DNA from: Mycolicibacterium frederiksbergense
Lineage (GTDB): Bacteria > Actinomycetota > Actinomycetes > Mycobacteriales > Mycobacteriaceae
Assembly: GCF_029893345.1 (NCBI RefSeq)
Contig: NZ_JARXVE010000003.1
Location: 62,001 to 126,000 of the forward strand
DNA: 64,000 bases
Reading direction: 5' to 3'
The notes beneath the pieces were generated by a model, which did not search any database, was not told the DNA's origin, and saw only the letters and a list, made by a program, of their open reading frames with translations. This document shows positions 34,696-44,092 of the stretch, piece by piece (the first letter of the stretch is position 1; each line of letters starts with the position of its first letter). The position numbers and the translations under genes were made by a program.

Positions 34696-34727
34696 CTGCA
34701 GTCAATGCATTATTGCATCTACTGCAG
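34696..34727. promoter_or_regulatory. TetR operator palindrome between the monooxygenase and its regulator
   Basis: A 32-bp dyad: CTGCAGTCAATGCA (34696-34709) and TGCATCTACTGCAG (34714-34727) match as inverted repeats at 12 of 14 positions around TTAT. It fills half of the 59-bp gap between the divergent genes, so one repressor could control both promoters. Confidence 0.85.
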
Positions 34728-34742
34728 TTATACACTCGATGT

Positions 34743-35396
34743 ATGCCGTCCGAAACCGCCGCAGCCTCGCTGCGCGAACGCAAGCGCGCGCGTACCCGTG
34801 CCGCCATCGTCGAGGCGGCGCTGGAGCTGTTCGCCGCCAACGGTTACGACGGCACGACGGTGGCCGACATCGCCGCGGCCGCCGATATCGCGCCGCGCAC
34901 GTTTTTCAGCTATTTCGCCAGCAAGGACGACGTACTGATGCCCGATGCCGACGCCCGGGTAGCCGCCGCCCTCGATGCCATCGCAGAGCGCGGACCCGAC
35001 GATCGCCCGGCCGATGTGCTGTTGCGGGCGCTCGGTTCGGTGATCGACGGTGGCTATGACTTCGCCGACGACCAGGGCGCATTGCGGTTCCGGCTCATCC
35101 AGACGGTTCCGGCGATTCGGGGGCGGGCACTGCAGTTGCAGCTCGATGCGCAGCGGGAGATCGCGCAGCACCTGCAGGCGGCGTACGCAGACGAACTCGA
35201 CGCCATCGCCGCGGGTGCCATCGTCGGCGCATTCATCGGCGCCGTCACCGGTGCCGTCCAGGCGATGGTCGATACCGGTATCCCCGACGACCACGAGGCT
35301 CGCGCGCTGTCCTTGCGGCAGGCCACCGAGATCGCGCTACGGCCATGGGCAACCCGATCGAGCGCCGAACATGATCCGTTCACCTCGGGAACCTGA
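34743..35396 (+). CDS. TetR-family regulator
   Basis: A 217-residue repressor with an N-terminal helix-turn-helix (GYDGTTVADIAAAADIAPRTFFSYFASKDDVL) and an all-helical ligand domain rich in Ala/Asp. ATG 34743. It probably represses itself and the divergent flavin monooxygenase through the 34696-34727 palindrome. The inducer is unknown. It converges on the PHP-domain gene with five bases between stops. Confidence 0.86.
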   Translation: MPSETAAASLRERKRARTRAAIVEAALELFAANGYDGTTVADIAAAADIAPRTFFSYFASKDDVLMPDADARVAAALDAIAERGPDDRPADVLLRALGSVIDGGYDFADDQGALRFRLIQTVPAIRGRALQLQLDAQREIAQHLQAAYADELDAIAAGAIVGAFIGAVTGAVQAMVDTGIPDDHEARALSLRQATEIALRPWATRSSAEHDPFTSGT

Positions 35397-35399
35397 GTC

Positions 35400-36404
35400 T
35401 CAGCCGGTGGTCCACTCCAGCAGCCGCTCTGCGGGCCAGGTGTTGACGATCCGGTCGATCGGCACCTCGGCATCCAGGGCCCGCTGGGCGCCATAGCCGA
35501 GGAACTCGAGCTGACCGGGCGCGTGCGAGTCGGTGTCGATGCTGAACAGGCAGCCGATCTCCAGGGCCAGGTTCAGCAGCCGGGTAGGCGGGTCGCGCCG
35601 CTCCGGGCGGGAGTTGATCTCGACGGCGGTGCCGTGGTCGCGGCAGGCCGTGAACACCTTCTCGGCGTCGAACTTCGACTCCGGCCGCATGCCGCGTCCC
35701 CCGGTCACCAGACGGCCGGTGCAATGTCCCAGAACGTTGGTGCGTGGGTTCAAGACCGCCTTGACCATGCGTCGGGTCATGGCCGCCGCATCCATGGCAA
35801 GTTTGGAGTGCACGCTGGCCACCACCACGTCGAGGCGTTCCAGCAGGTCGGGTTCCTGGTCCAGGGAGCCGTCTTCGAGGATGTCAACCTCGATGCCGGT
35901 CAGGATCCGCATCGGCGCCACGAGTTCGCGCAGCCCCTCGATGACGTAGAGCTGGTCACGCAGCCGCTCCGCGGACAACCCGTTGGCCACCCGCAGGCGC
36001 GGTGAGTGGTCGGTCAGCGCGCAGTACTCATGACCCAGATCGCGGGCGGCGAGCATCATCTCCTCGATCGGGGCGGATCCGTCCGACCAGTTGGAATGCA
36101 CATGCAGGTCGCCCCGCAGTGCGGCGCGCACCTCTCCCCCACCGAGATCCTGGGCAGCCGAGCGCAATTCGACGAGGGTGTCCGGCTCACGCCCAGACCA
36201 GGCCTGCGCGATCACCGTCGCGGTCTTGGGGCCCACCCCGGGCAGCGACTGCCAACTGTTCGATGCGCCGAGGCGTTCGCGCTGCGCATCGGTCAACGCC
36301 GCGACGACGTCGGCGGCATTGCGGTAGGCCATCACCCGCCGCGGGTCCTCCCGGGCCCGATCCTTGTAGTACGCGATCTGGCGCAGAGCGGTCACCGGAT
36401 CCAT
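35400..36404 (-). CDS. PHP-domain phosphoesterase with helix-hairpin-helix N-terminus (Rv3856c type)
   Basis: A 334-residue protein resembling the non-polymerase part of a bacterial PolX. The N-terminal 100 residues have HhH repeats (WQSLPGVGPKTATVIAQAW). The PHP domain has metal ligands in DLHVHSNWSDGSAPIEEM, TDHSPRLR, GIEVDIL, VVASVHSK, HCTGRL and IDTDSHAPGQ. PHP domains remove phosphate or act as nucleases. There is no polymerase palm domain. ATG 36404 (MDPVTALRQ) is preferred over the upstream in-frame start at 36440. Synteny matches Rv3856c. Confidence 0.88.
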   Translation of the reverse strand: MDPVTALRQIAYYKDRAREDPRRVMAYRNAADVVAALTDAQRERLGASNSWQSLPGVGPKTATVIAQAWSGREPDTLVELRSAAQDLGGGEVRAALRGDLHVHSNWSDGSAPIEEMMLAARDLGHEYCALTDHSPRLRVANGLSAERLRDQLYVIEGLRELVAPMRILTGIEVDILEDGSLDQEPDLLERLDVVVASVHSKLAMDAAAMTRRMVKAVLNPRTNVLGHCTGRLVTGGRGMRPESKFDAEKVFTACRDHGTAVEINSRPERRDPPTRLLNLALEIGCLFSIDTDSHAPGQLEFLGYGAQRALDAEVPIDRIVNTWPAERLLEWTTG

Positions 36405-36454
36405 GGGGTCTAGTGTGCCGGTTGCCGGACGTACGGGCACCCGGCTACGCTGTG

Positions 36455-36474
36455 GATTGACAATTTCTTCAATC
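36455..36474. promoter_or_regulatory. ArsR-family operator candidate
   Basis: GATTGA (36455-36460) and TCAATC (36469-36474) are perfect 6-bp arms with an AT-rich 8-bp centre (CAATTTCT), followed by another ATCAATTCATCA stretch. It lies 23 bases before the ArsR ATG, as expected for autoregulation. Confidence 0.6.
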
Positions 36475-36496
36475 CATCAATTCATCAGGTCGTAGC

Positions 36497-36874
36497 ATGC
36501 CCCAACCTTTCCTCGGCCGCCCCGAACAGCCGCTGTACGAGATCAAGGCCAACCTGTTCAAGGCCCTGGCCCATCCGGCACGGATCCGAATCCTCGAAAT
36601 CCTGTCCACCAGTGGCAAACCCACTCCGGTCAGCGAGATGCTCGCCGAGACCGAGATCGAGCCGACGCTGCTGTCCCAGCATCTGGCCGTACTGAAACGT
36701 CACCACGTGGTCAGCGGCAAGCGCGTCGGCAATGCGGTGTTCTACGAACTGGCACACCCCAAGATCTCCGAGCTACTGGTGATCGCCCGGACCTTCCTGG
36801 CCGACACGCTGGGCGCACAGCGCGATCAGCTGGAGGCGCTGCGGACGCTGCCCCCGCTCGGGCAACACTCGTGA
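36497..36874 (+). CDS. ArsR/SmtB-family regulator
   Basis: A 125-residue winged-helix repressor (FKALAHPARIRILEILSTSG...LLSQHLAVLKRHHVVSGKRVGNAVFYEL). It has no cysteine-rich metal motif of the ELCVCDL type, so it may sense something other than arsenic or zinc. Its stop overlaps the GTG of the SulP gene (GTGA), a translationally coupled pair. It probably regulates the transporter and itself. Confidence 0.88.
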   Translation: MPQPFLGRPEQPLYEIKANLFKALAHPARIRILEILSTSGKPTPVSEMLAETEIEPTLLSQHLAVLKRHHVVSGKRVGNAVFYELAHPKISELLVIARTFLADTLGAQRDQLEALRTLPPLGQHS

Positions 36875-38490
36875 TCAACATCGCCCGGCTGCTGCCCCAT
36901 CGCGACGATTACTCGGAATTGCCACGCTCGTGGCGGCGCGATGTCCTCGCCGGCATGACGGTCGGCGTGGTGGCGCTGCCGTTGGCATTGGCGTTCGGGA
37001 TCAGCTCAGGCGTCGGGGCTGCGGCAGGTCTGATCACGGCGGTGGTGGCCGGACTGGTGGCAGCCGTGTGCGGCGGCTCGCATGTGCAGGTGTCCGGGCC
37101 GACCGGAGCGATGGCGGTGGTTCTCGCCCCGATCGTCGCGCAACACGGGCTCGGCAGCATCGCATTGGTGACGGTGGTTGCGGGCCTGGTGGTGCTGGCG
37201 GCGGGTGTCACCGGGCTGGGCCGGGCGGTGACGTTCATCCCGTGGCCGGTGATCGAGGGGTTCACCCTGGGCATCGCGGCGATCATCTTCCTACAGCAGG
37301 TTCCCGCGGCATTCGCCCAGCCGGTACCGGCGGGTGAGCGCACGCTGCCGGCCGCGTTCACCGTCGTCGTGCAGGCCGATTGGACGGCCGCGGCGAAAAC
37401 CCTTGGGGTGGTGGCGGTTGTCGCGCTGCTGATGGTCGCACTCCCCCGGTTGCACCGCGCCATTCCCGAGTCGCTGACGGCGGTCATCGTGGTCACGGTC
37501 CTGGTCAGCGTGCTGCACATTCCCGTGGCCGCCATCGGTGAGCTGCCGTCGCGTCTGCCGAGCCCGGTGCTGCCGCACGCCGACCTGGGCGCGTTGCGCA
37601 CCCTGCTCGGTGCCGCGCTGGCCATCGCCGCCCTGGCGGCCATCGAATCGCTGCTCTCGGCGCGGGTCGCCGCAACCATGTCTCCGACCGGACCGTATGA
37701 CCCCGACCGTGAACTCGTGGGGCAGGGGCTGGCCTCGGTGGCCTCAGGTGTGTTCGGCGGCATGCCCGCGACCGGCGCGATCGCCCGTACCGCGGTCAAT
37801 GTCCGGTCCGGCGCCAGGACCCGGGTCGCGGCGATCGTGCACTCGCTGGTCCTGCTGGGCGTGGTCTATCTGGCGACCGGACCCGTGTCGACCATTCCGC
37901 TCGCCGCGCTGGCCGGGGTGCTGATGGTGACGTCGTTCCGGATGATCTCGGCCACCACGATCCGGCAGATCCTGCGCTCCACCCGATCCGACGCGCTGAC
38001 CTTCGTGCTGACCGCCGTGGTGACCGTGTGCTTCGACCTGATCGAAGCCGTCGAGATCGGCGTCGTGGTGGCCGCGTTCTTCGCGCTGCGGTCGGTGGCC
38101 AGACGCAGCAGCGTGGTTCGCGAGCAGCTTCCCGGCCCGCGGCTGCCCGGCGATGATCAGATCGCGCTGCTGCGCCTCGACGGTGCGATGTTCTTCGGTG
38201 CGGCCGAACGCATTTCGAATGACATCGTGGACGCCGAGCATCCGCACACGTCCGTCGTGATCATCCGGATGTCGCAACTCGGCATGCTCGACGCGACCGG
38301 CGCTCACACGCTCGCCGAGATCGCCACCGATCTGGAGTCACGCGGTGTCACGGTGATCATCAAGGGTGTTCGCCCCGAACACGCCGAGTTGTTGGCCAAC
38401 GTCGGCGTGTTCGAGTCACTGCGACACGAAAACCACTTACTCGATTCGCTGGACGAAGCGATCGAGCATGCGCGGACGCACGTCAGCTGA
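36871..38490 (+). CDS. SulP-family anion transporter with STAS domain
   Basis: A 539-residue transporter. About twelve membrane segments precede the family signature region (AFGISSGVGAAAGLITAVVAGLVAAVCGGSHVQVSGPTGAM) and a cytoplasmic STAS domain in the last 120 residues (MSQLGMLDATGAHTLAEIATDLESRGV). SulP proteins carry sulfate, bicarbonate or other anions. There is no carbonic anhydrase domain or neighbour. Coupled to the ArsR gene upstream. Ends eight bases inside the convergent dehydrogenase. Confidence 0.9.
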   Translation: MINIARLLPHRDDYSELPRSWRRDVLAGMTVGVVALPLALAFGISSGVGAAAGLITAVVAGLVAAVCGGSHVQVSGPTGAMAVVLAPIVAQHGLGSIALVTVVAGLVVLAAGVTGLGRAVTFIPWPVIEGFTLGIAAIIFLQQVPAAFAQPVPAGERTLPAAFTVVVQADWTAAAKTLGVVAVVALLMVALPRLHRAIPESLTAVIVVTVLVSVLHIPVAAIGELPSRLPSPVLPHADLGALRTLLGAALAIAALAAIESLLSARVAATMSPTGPYDPDRELVGQGLASVASGVFGGMPATGAIARTAVNVRSGARTRVAAIVHSLVLLGVVYLATGPVSTIPLAALAGVLMVTSFRMISATTIRQILRSTRSDALTFVLTAVVTVCFDLIEAVEIGVVVAAFFALRSVARRSSVVREQLPGPRLPGDDQIALLRLDGAMFFGAAERISNDIVDAEHPHTSVVIIRMSQLGMLDATGAHTLAEIATDLESRGVTVIIKGVRPEHAELLANVGVFESLRHENHLLDSLDEAIEHARTHVS

Positions 38491-39829
38491 CCGTGCGGAT
38501 CAGCTTCTTGTTCACGAACTCGTCCATGCCGAACTTGCCGAGCTCGCGTCCGAAACCGGACCGCTTGATGCCGCCGAACGGCAACTCGGCCCCTTCGGCG
38601 CCGACCGCGTTGACGAACACCATGCCCGCATCGATGCGGTCGGCCACCCGCGCGGCCTGATCCGCATCGGTGGTGAAGACGTAGGAGCCCAACCCGAACG
38701 GGGTGTCGTTGGCGATCGCGACCGCCTCGTCCTCGGAGCCGGCCTTGTACACCACCGCCACCGGGCCGAACAGTTCCTGCCGGTAGGCGTCGTTGTCCTC
38801 GGTGACGCCGGTCAGCACGGCCGGCGGGTAGAAGGCACCCCGGCGCTCGCCGGCGGACGTCAGCTTGGCGCCCTGATCGACAGCGGCCTTGACCTGTTGC
38901 TCGAGCCGCTCGGCGGCCAACTCCGAAGACAGCGGGGCGATCCCGTCGGCCGCGGCCAGCAGCTTGTCAGTGAACTTGGCCAGGAAGTCGTCGTAGAGAT
39001 TCTCGGCGACGATGAACCGCTTCGCGGCGTTGCAGGCCTGCCCGGTGTTCTCCATCCGTCCGTCGACCGCGGCTTGCACCGTCGCATCGAGATCGTCGGT
39101 GGACAGCAGGATGAACGGATCGGAGCCGCCGAGTTCCAGCACGCACTTCTTGAGGTTGCGGCCGGCGATCTCGGCCACTGCCGCACCCGCCCGCTCGGAA
39201 CCGGTCAGCGATACCGCGGCCACCCGGGGGTCGGCGATGATCTCGGCGACCTGGTCGTTGGTGGCGCGAATGTCGACGTAGGCGCCCTGCGGGAATCCGG
39301 CCTCCAGGAAGATCAGCTGCAGCAGTTCCGCGGATTCCGGGCACTGCGGGGCATGCTTGAGCAGAATCGTGTTGCCCACGATCAGGTTCGGGCCGGCGAA
39401 GCGGGCCACCTGGTAGTAGGGGTAGTTCCACGGCATGATGCCCAGCAGAACGCCCACCGGGCCCCGCTTGACCACTGCGCTGCCGTCGCCGTCGAGCAGT
39501 GCGATCTCCTCGTCGGCGAGGAACTTCTCGGCGTTGTCGGCGTAGTACTGGTAGATCGCGGCGCTGAAGTCGACCTCGCCGAGGGCCTGCTCACGCGGCT
39601 TGCCCATCTCCCGGACGATGACGTCGGCGAGCTGTTCGCGGCGCTGTTCGTGCAGTTCGGCCACCTTGGCGATGAGCGCGGCGCGCTCGGCGACCGTGGT
39701 GGTCCGTGCCCAGCTGCGGCCGGTCTTGGCGGCAGCCTCGATCGCGGCCTGGATCTCGGCGTCGGTCGAGGTCGGGTAGGTGGCGACCACCTCGGCGGTC
39801 GCTGGATCGGTGACTGCGTACTCGCTCAT
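38483..39829 (-). CDS. NAD(P)+-dependent aldehyde dehydrogenase, succinate-semialdehyde type
   Basis: A 448-residue dehydrogenase. The catalytic Cys is in RMENTGQACNAAKRF (about residue 260) and the general-base Glu is in CVLELGGSDPF (about 226). The sequence IMPWNYPYYQVARFAGPNLIVGNT and the length suit the GabD-type succinate-semialdehyde dehydrogenases. ATG 39829 (MSEYAVTDPATAE) is chosen; the in-frame extension to 39868 looks non-coding. It overlaps the SulP stop by eight bases. It could feed the GABA shunt, but no gabT is near. Confidence 0.88.
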   Translation of the reverse strand: MSEYAVTDPATAEVVATYPTSTDAEIQAAIEAAAKTGRSWARTTTVAERAALIAKVAELHEQRREQLADVIVREMGKPREQALGEVDFSAAIYQYYADNAEKFLADEEIALLDGDGSAVVKRGPVGVLLGIMPWNYPYYQVARFAGPNLIVGNTILLKHAPQCPESAELLQLIFLEAGFPQGAYVDIRATNDQVAEIIADPRVAAVSLTGSERAGAAVAEIAGRNLKKCVLELGGSDPFILLSTDDLDATVQAAVDGRMENTGQACNAAKRFIVAENLYDDFLAKFTDKLLAAADGIAPLSSELAAERLEQQVKAAVDQGAKLTSAGERRGAFYPPAVLTGVTEDNDAYRQELFGPVAVVYKAGSEDEAVAIANDTPFGLGSYVFTTDADQAARVADRIDAGMVFVNAVGAEGAELPFGGIKRSGFGRELGKFGMDEFVNKKLIRTVS

Positions 39830-40026
39830 GTTCACTCCCAGATGCCCCAATCGGGGGATTCCGTACATTTACACCGGCGAGACTACCGATACCAGCGCCA
39901 TGAAGGCCAGGAAGCAACGTAATCAGTATTTCGGCCGGTTGCGTTGCCCTAAAGTCGCCCTGAAAGGTCCCTGACTCTTCGGCGTTCCCCGGAATGAATC
40001 ACCAGACCGGACTAGTTTCCGATGAC

Positions 40027-40878
40027 GTGCGATTCGCCTTCAAGACATCCACGCAGAACACGACCTGGGCCGACATGCTTGCCATCTGGAAAGCAGCCGA
40101 CAAGATCGACGTCTACGAATCCGGCTGGACGTTCGACCACTTCTATCCGATCTTCTCCGACTCATCCGGGCCGTGTCTGGAGGGCTGGACGACGCTGACC
40201 GCGCTGGCCCAGGCCACCGAGCGGCTGCGGGTCGGGGTGCTGGTCACCGGCATCCACTACCGCCATCCCGCGGTGCTGGCGAATATGGCCTCCGCGCTCG
40301 ACATCATCTCCAACGGTCGGCTGGAGCTCGGCATCGGCGCCGGCTGGAATGAGGAGGAATCCGGCGCCTACGGCATCGAGCTGGGCTCGATCAGGGAGCG
40401 CTTCGACCGGTTCGAGGAGGCCTGCGAGATCCTCAAGAGCCTGCTGAGCCAGGAGACGACGACGTTCGACGGCAAGTTCTACCAGCTCAAGGACGCGCGC
40501 AACGAGCCCAAGGGTCCGCAGCAGCCGCACCCACCGTTCTGCATCGGCGGCAGCGGTGAGAAGCGCACGCTGCGCATCACCGCGAAGTACGCCGACCACT
40601 GGAATTTCGTCGGCGGTCCGCCCGAGGAGTTCGCCCGCAAGCGCGATGTGCTGGCCGCGCACTGCGCCGATATCGGCCGCGACCCCAAGGAGATCACGCT
40701 GTCGGCCCATGTGCGTTTGGGCGAGGACCGCGATTTCAAGAAGGTCGTCGACGAGGCCGCGGCGCTGGGTGCCGAGGGGCTGGATCTGGCCATCATCTAC
40801 CTGCCGGCACCCTACGATCCGGCCGTGCTGGAGCCGCTCGCGGAAGCGATCCGGGACTCGGGTCAGCTGACCGGCTAG
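40027..40878 (+). CDS. LLM-class F420-dependent oxidoreductase
   Basis: A 283-residue luciferase-like monooxygenase-fold enzyme. Typical features are the N-terminal VRFAFKTSTQNTTWADML, the ESGWTFDHF stretch, and NGRLELGIGAGWNEEE. From memory it is of the F420 family whose members start exactly at RFAFKTS, so GTG 40027 is preferred over the in-frame ATG at 39994. It probably uses reduced F420 in a hydride transfer to an unknown substrate. Stands alone, ten bases from the DeoR gene stop. Confidence 0.84.
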   Translation: MRFAFKTSTQNTTWADMLAIWKAADKIDVYESGWTFDHFYPIFSDSSGPCLEGWTTLTALAQATERLRVGVLVTGIHYRHPAVLANMASALDIISNGRLELGIGAGWNEEESGAYGIELGSIRERFDRFEEACEILKSLLSQETTTFDGKFYQLKDARNEPKGPQQPHPPFCIGGSGEKRTLRITAKYADHWNFVGGPPEEFARKRDVLAAHCADIGRDPKEITLSAHVRLGEDRDFKKVVDEAAALGAEGLDLAIIYLPAPYDPAVLEPLAEAIRDSGQLTG

Positions 40879-40888
40879 TCCGGGACGC

Positions 40889-41674
40889 TCAGGGCTCGCC
40901 GGCCTCGACCACGTGCACGCGGACGCCGGCCGCCGCGATCCGCTCCAGTTGTTCGGCGTCCGCGGTGGAATCGGTCACCAGGTGATTGATCCGGTCCAGT
41001 CCGACCATCTTGGCGAACGTCACCTTGCCGATTTTGGACCCGTCGACGGCGACGACGACCCGTTGCGCATTGGCGGCCATGGCGATGGCGGTTCGGGCCT
41101 CGCCCTCGTCGAACGTGGTGGGGCCGGTCTCGGCCGACATCCCGTCGGCACCGAGGATCGCGGTGCCGACGGTGATGATCTGAAATGCGTTCTCCGACAT
41201 CGGGCCAACGGCCTCGAGCGAATTCGCGCGGACCAGTCCGCCGGTGATGATCACCTTCAGGTGGACGTCGACGGCACAGTCGGCGGCGATGGTGAGCGAG
41301 TTGGTCACGATCGTCATGCTCGGGCGGCCACGCAGCGATCGGGCCACCTCTCCGGTGGTCACTCCGCCCGTGAGTGCGACCGCCTGCGGTCCGGCGGGCA
41401 CCAATGCCGCGGCATGGTGGGCGATCCGGCGTTTGATCGCAGTCATCCGGTGGTCACGCAGCCGCACCGGGATCTCGCTGCCGCTGGGATCCACCGCCCG
41501 GGCCCCGCCGTGGGTACGCACCAGCAACCCTTGCTCTTCCAATTCGCCGAGATCGCGCCGCAGGGTTGCCGGCGAAACGCGCAGTTCGGCGCACAGCACC
41601 CGGGAATCGACCTCCCCGCGCTCGCGCAGCAGTGACAGCACCTCGCGCATTCGGTCCGTGCGTTTGATCGACAT
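40889..41674 (-). CDS. DeoR-family regulator of the sugar operon
   Basis: A 261-residue DeoR regulator. The N-terminal helix-turn-helix is KRTDRMREVLSLLRERGEVDSRVLCAELRVSPATLRRDL, and the C-terminal domain is the sugar-phosphate-sensing DeoRC fold with FDEGEARTAIAMAANAQRVVVAVDGSKIG. ATG 41674. Divergent from the tagatose-bisphosphate aldolase gene with the dyad 41721-41759 between them. By analogy with AgaR/GatR it represses the operon until a phosphorylated sugar appears. Confidence 0.9.
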   Translation of the reverse strand: MSIKRTDRMREVLSLLRERGEVDSRVLCAELRVSPATLRRDLGELEEQGLLVRTHGGARAVDPSGSEIPVRLRDHRMTAIKRRIAHHAAALVPAGPQAVALTGGVTTGEVARSLRGRPSMTIVTNSLTIAADCAVDVHLKVIITGGLVRANSLEAVGPMSENAFQIITVGTAILGADGMSAETGPTTFDEGEARTAIAMAANAQRVVVAVDGSKIGKVTFAKMVGLDRINHLVTDSTADAEQLERIAAAGVRVHVVEAGEP

Positions 41675-41720
41675 CGCTGGCGACTCCCCCCTGGGCACAG
41701 TGGAAACAATCATTTTTACT

Positions 41721-41759
41721 GATCGCTTCGACGGATTGCATTGCGCGCTTTGAGCGATC
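41721..41759. promoter_or_regulatory. Dyad in the DeoR/aldolase divergent promoter
   Basis: GATCGCT (41721-41727) and AGCGATC (41753-41759) are perfect inverted repeats 25 bases apart inside the 139-bp gap. A nearby CAATC...GATTG pair is also present. Either could be bound by the DeoR-type repressor; no consensus can be checked. Confidence 0.5.
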
Positions 41760-41813
41760 TTCTCATTATCGACGAATGCTTCCCATGCCCCCACCGATCC
41801 GGCGGGTGATGCT

Positions 41814-42713
41814 GTGCCCCTGACCGACACTGCCGATCTCGTCGCGTCCGCCGCTTCGACGGGCACCGCGGTCCTCGCCTTCAACGTGATCACCATCGAG
41901 CACGCCGAAGGCATCGCCGAGGGTGCCGAGCGCGCCGGGTTGGCCGCGCTGCTGCAGGTCAGCGAGAACACCATCCGGTTCCACGGTGGCCGCCTCGCCC
42001 CGTTGGTATCGGCGTGCGCACAGATCGCGACGCACTCCACGACCCCACTGGCAGTGCACCTGGACCATCTTCAGGACGCCGCGCTGACCGCAGAGGCCAT
42101 CATGACCGCCGCCGATCTCGGGGTCAGCTCGCTCATGGTCGACGCCGCCCACCTGCCATACCTGGAGAACGTCGACCGGACAAGGTCATTCACCGCCGAG
42201 GCTCATGCGGCCGGGCTGTGGATGGAAGCCGAACTGGGCGAGATCGGCGGCAAGGGCGGGGCCACGACCAACGCGCACGTGTCCGGCGCCCGCACCGATC
42301 CGCAGGAGGCAGCGGCGTTCGTGGCGGCAACCGGCGTGGATGGTCTGGCTGTCGCGATCGGCAGCTCGCACGCGATGACGACGCGGGAGGCCGAACTCGA
42401 CTTCGATCTGATCACCGCGCTCGCCGCCGACTTGCCGATACCGCTTGTGCTGCATGGGTCTTCGGGGGTTTCCGACGCTCAGCTCGGAAGGGCGGTGCAG
42501 GCCGGCATCCGCAAGATCAACATCGGCACAGCGCTCAACGCCGGCTACACCTCCGCGATCCGGGCCTCCTTGGCCGCCAACCCTGCCGTGACCGATCCTC
42601 GCGGCTACCTGGCCGCCGCACGACAGGCGATCGGTGACCTCGTCGTCGAACTGGGCACCGCGATCGCCGCCTCGCCGGTGAGCGTCCGTGCGGAAAGGAC
42701 TGAAACGCCATGA
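41814..42713 (+). CDS. Class II aldolase, tagatose-1,6-bisphosphate type (catalytic subunit)
   Basis: A 299-residue class II aldolase (KbaY/GatY-like). Zinc ligands and catalytic residues are visible: LAVHLDHLQD (Asp-His), EAELGEIGG, GSSHAMT (second zinc His) and VLHGSSGVS (third zinc His). It splits tagatose-1,6-bisphosphate into dihydroxyacetone phosphate and glyceraldehyde-3-phosphate; fructose-1,6-bisphosphate is the alternative, but the adjacent KbaZ-like gene argues for tagatose. GTG 41814. It overlaps the next gene by four bases. Confidence 0.84.
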   Translation: MPLTDTADLVASAASTGTAVLAFNVITIEHAEGIAEGAERAGLAALLQVSENTIRFHGGRLAPLVSACAQIATHSTTPLAVHLDHLQDAALTAEAIMTAADLGVSSLMVDAAHLPYLENVDRTRSFTAEAHAAGLWMEAELGEIGGKGGATTNAHVSGARTDPQEAAAFVAATGVDGLAVAIGSSHAMTTREAELDFDLITALAADLPIPLVLHGSSGVSDAQLGRAVQAGIRKINIGTALNAGYTSAIRASLAANPAVTDPRGYLAAARQAIGDLVVELGTAIAASPVSVRAERTETP

Positions 42714-44092
42714 CCCCGACCACAGCTGCGCTCCCGAAGACACAGTCCGCCAACGCATCTGACCGTCCATCCCGTCTTCCGCTGGCCGATATCATCGGCA
42801 GGCACAAGGCTGGTGAACCGGTCGGTATCTATTCGGTGTGCTCGGCACACCCGACGGTGGTGCAGGCCGCTTTCGTGCAGGCCGCCGCGGACGACAGTCA
42901 GGTGCTCATCGAGGCGACCTCCAACCAGGTCGACCAGTTCGGCGGCTACACCGGGCTGAACCCGGCCCAGTTCCGCGACCTGCTCTTCGGCATCGCCGAC
43001 GAGTGCGGATTCGACCGCGACCGCATCATCCTGGGCGGCGATCACCTCGGCCCGAACCGCTGGCAGCACCAGCCCGCCGATCAGGCGATGGCCAATGCCG
43101 AAGTGCTGGTCGCCAGCTATGTGGAAGCCGGCTACTCCAAGATCCACCTGGATTGCAGCATGTCCTGCGCCGACGACCCGGCGGTGCTCTCCGACGAGGT
43201 GGTCGCCGACCGATCGGCCCGGTTACTGGCGGTGGCCGAGGGCGCGGCGCGCCGGATCGGCACCGACGGTCCGCTCTACGTCATCGGTACCGAGGTGCCG
43301 GTTCCGGGCGGAGCGCACGAGACACTCAGTCACCTCGATCCAACCCCGCCCGACCGGGCCCGGCGAACCATCGATGCGCACCGGAAAGCCTTCGCGGCAA
43401 GGGCATTGGAGCACGTGTGGCCCCGGATCATCGCACTGGTGGTCCAGCCGGGTGTCGAGTTCGATCATCTCCGCGTCGTCGACTACCAGCGCAGCGCGAC
43501 CACCGAGTTGCGCCACGTCCTCGATTCCGAGCCCAACCTGGTCTTCGAAGCGCACTCCACCGACTATCAACGGCCCGCGCAGTTGCGCGAACTCGTGGAG
43601 GATCACTGGGCGATCCTCAAGGTCGGCCCCGGGCTGACCTTCGCGATGCGGGAGGCGCTGTTCGCGCTCGCCCGGATCGAGACCGAGCTCATCCCCGCAC
43701 CGTCGCGGTCTCATCTGATCGAGGTTGTCGAACGCCGCATGCTGACCGAGCCGGCACATTGGCGCGGCTACTACGAGGGCGACCCGATCACCCAACGCAC
43801 TGCCCGCCGGTACAGCTACAGTGACCGGCTCCGTTACTACTGGGCCGAACCCGAGATCGATGCCGCACGGCGACAACTGCTGGCCAACCTCGACCAGGTG
43901 GGCATTCCGCTGCCGCTGATCAGTCAGTTCCTGCCCGGCCAGTACGACCGTATTCGCGCCCGACTTCTCCAACCCACCGCGCAGGCGCTCGTGATCGACC
44001 GGGTGCGCGACGCCCTGCGCCCTTATGCCCGCGCCTGTATGCCCACCACCGACGAATCTCGCGATCTGACCACTGGAGCAGCCGATGAATAG
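42710..44092 (+). CDS. Tagatose-bisphosphate aldolase non-catalytic subunit (KbaZ/GatZ/AgaZ)
   Basis: A 460-residue protein. The core is distinctive of KbaZ/GatZ: GIYSVCSAHPTVVQAAF, IEATSNQVDQFGGYTGL, IILGGDHLGPNRWQ and AGYSKIHLDCSMSCADDP. It is required for full aldolase activity as a partner of the KbaY-type subunit just upstream. The N-terminal 25 residues are a low-complexity extension. ATG overlaps the aldolase stop (ATGA), so the subunits are coupled. Stop overlaps AgaS by eight bases. Confidence 0.9.
   Translation: MTPTTAALPKTQSANASDRPSRLPLADIIGRHKAGEPVGIYSVCSAHPTVVQAAFVQAAADDSQVLIEATSNQVDQFGGYTGLNPAQFRDLLFGIADECGFDRDRIILGGDHLGPNRWQHQPADQAMANAEVLVASYVEAGYSKIHLDCSMSCADDPAVLSDEVVADRSARLLAVAEGAARRIGTDGPLYVIGTEVPVPGGAHETLSHLDPTPPDRARRTIDAHRKAFAARALEHVWPRIIALVVQPGVEFDHLRVVDYQRSATTELRHVLDSEPNLVFEAHSTDYQRPAQLRELVEDHWAILKVGPGLTFAMREALFALARIETELIPAPSRSHLIEVVERRMLTEPAHWRGYYEGDPITQRTARRYSYSDRLRYYWAEPEIDAARRQLLANLDQVGIPLPLISQFLPGQYDRIRARLLQPTAQALVIDRVRDALRPYARACMPTTDESRDLTTGAADE

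Noticed and set aside
38366..39922. 518-codon open frame on the + strand
   Set aside because: Antisense to the aldehyde dehydrogenase; the dehydrogenase has all catalytic motifs.
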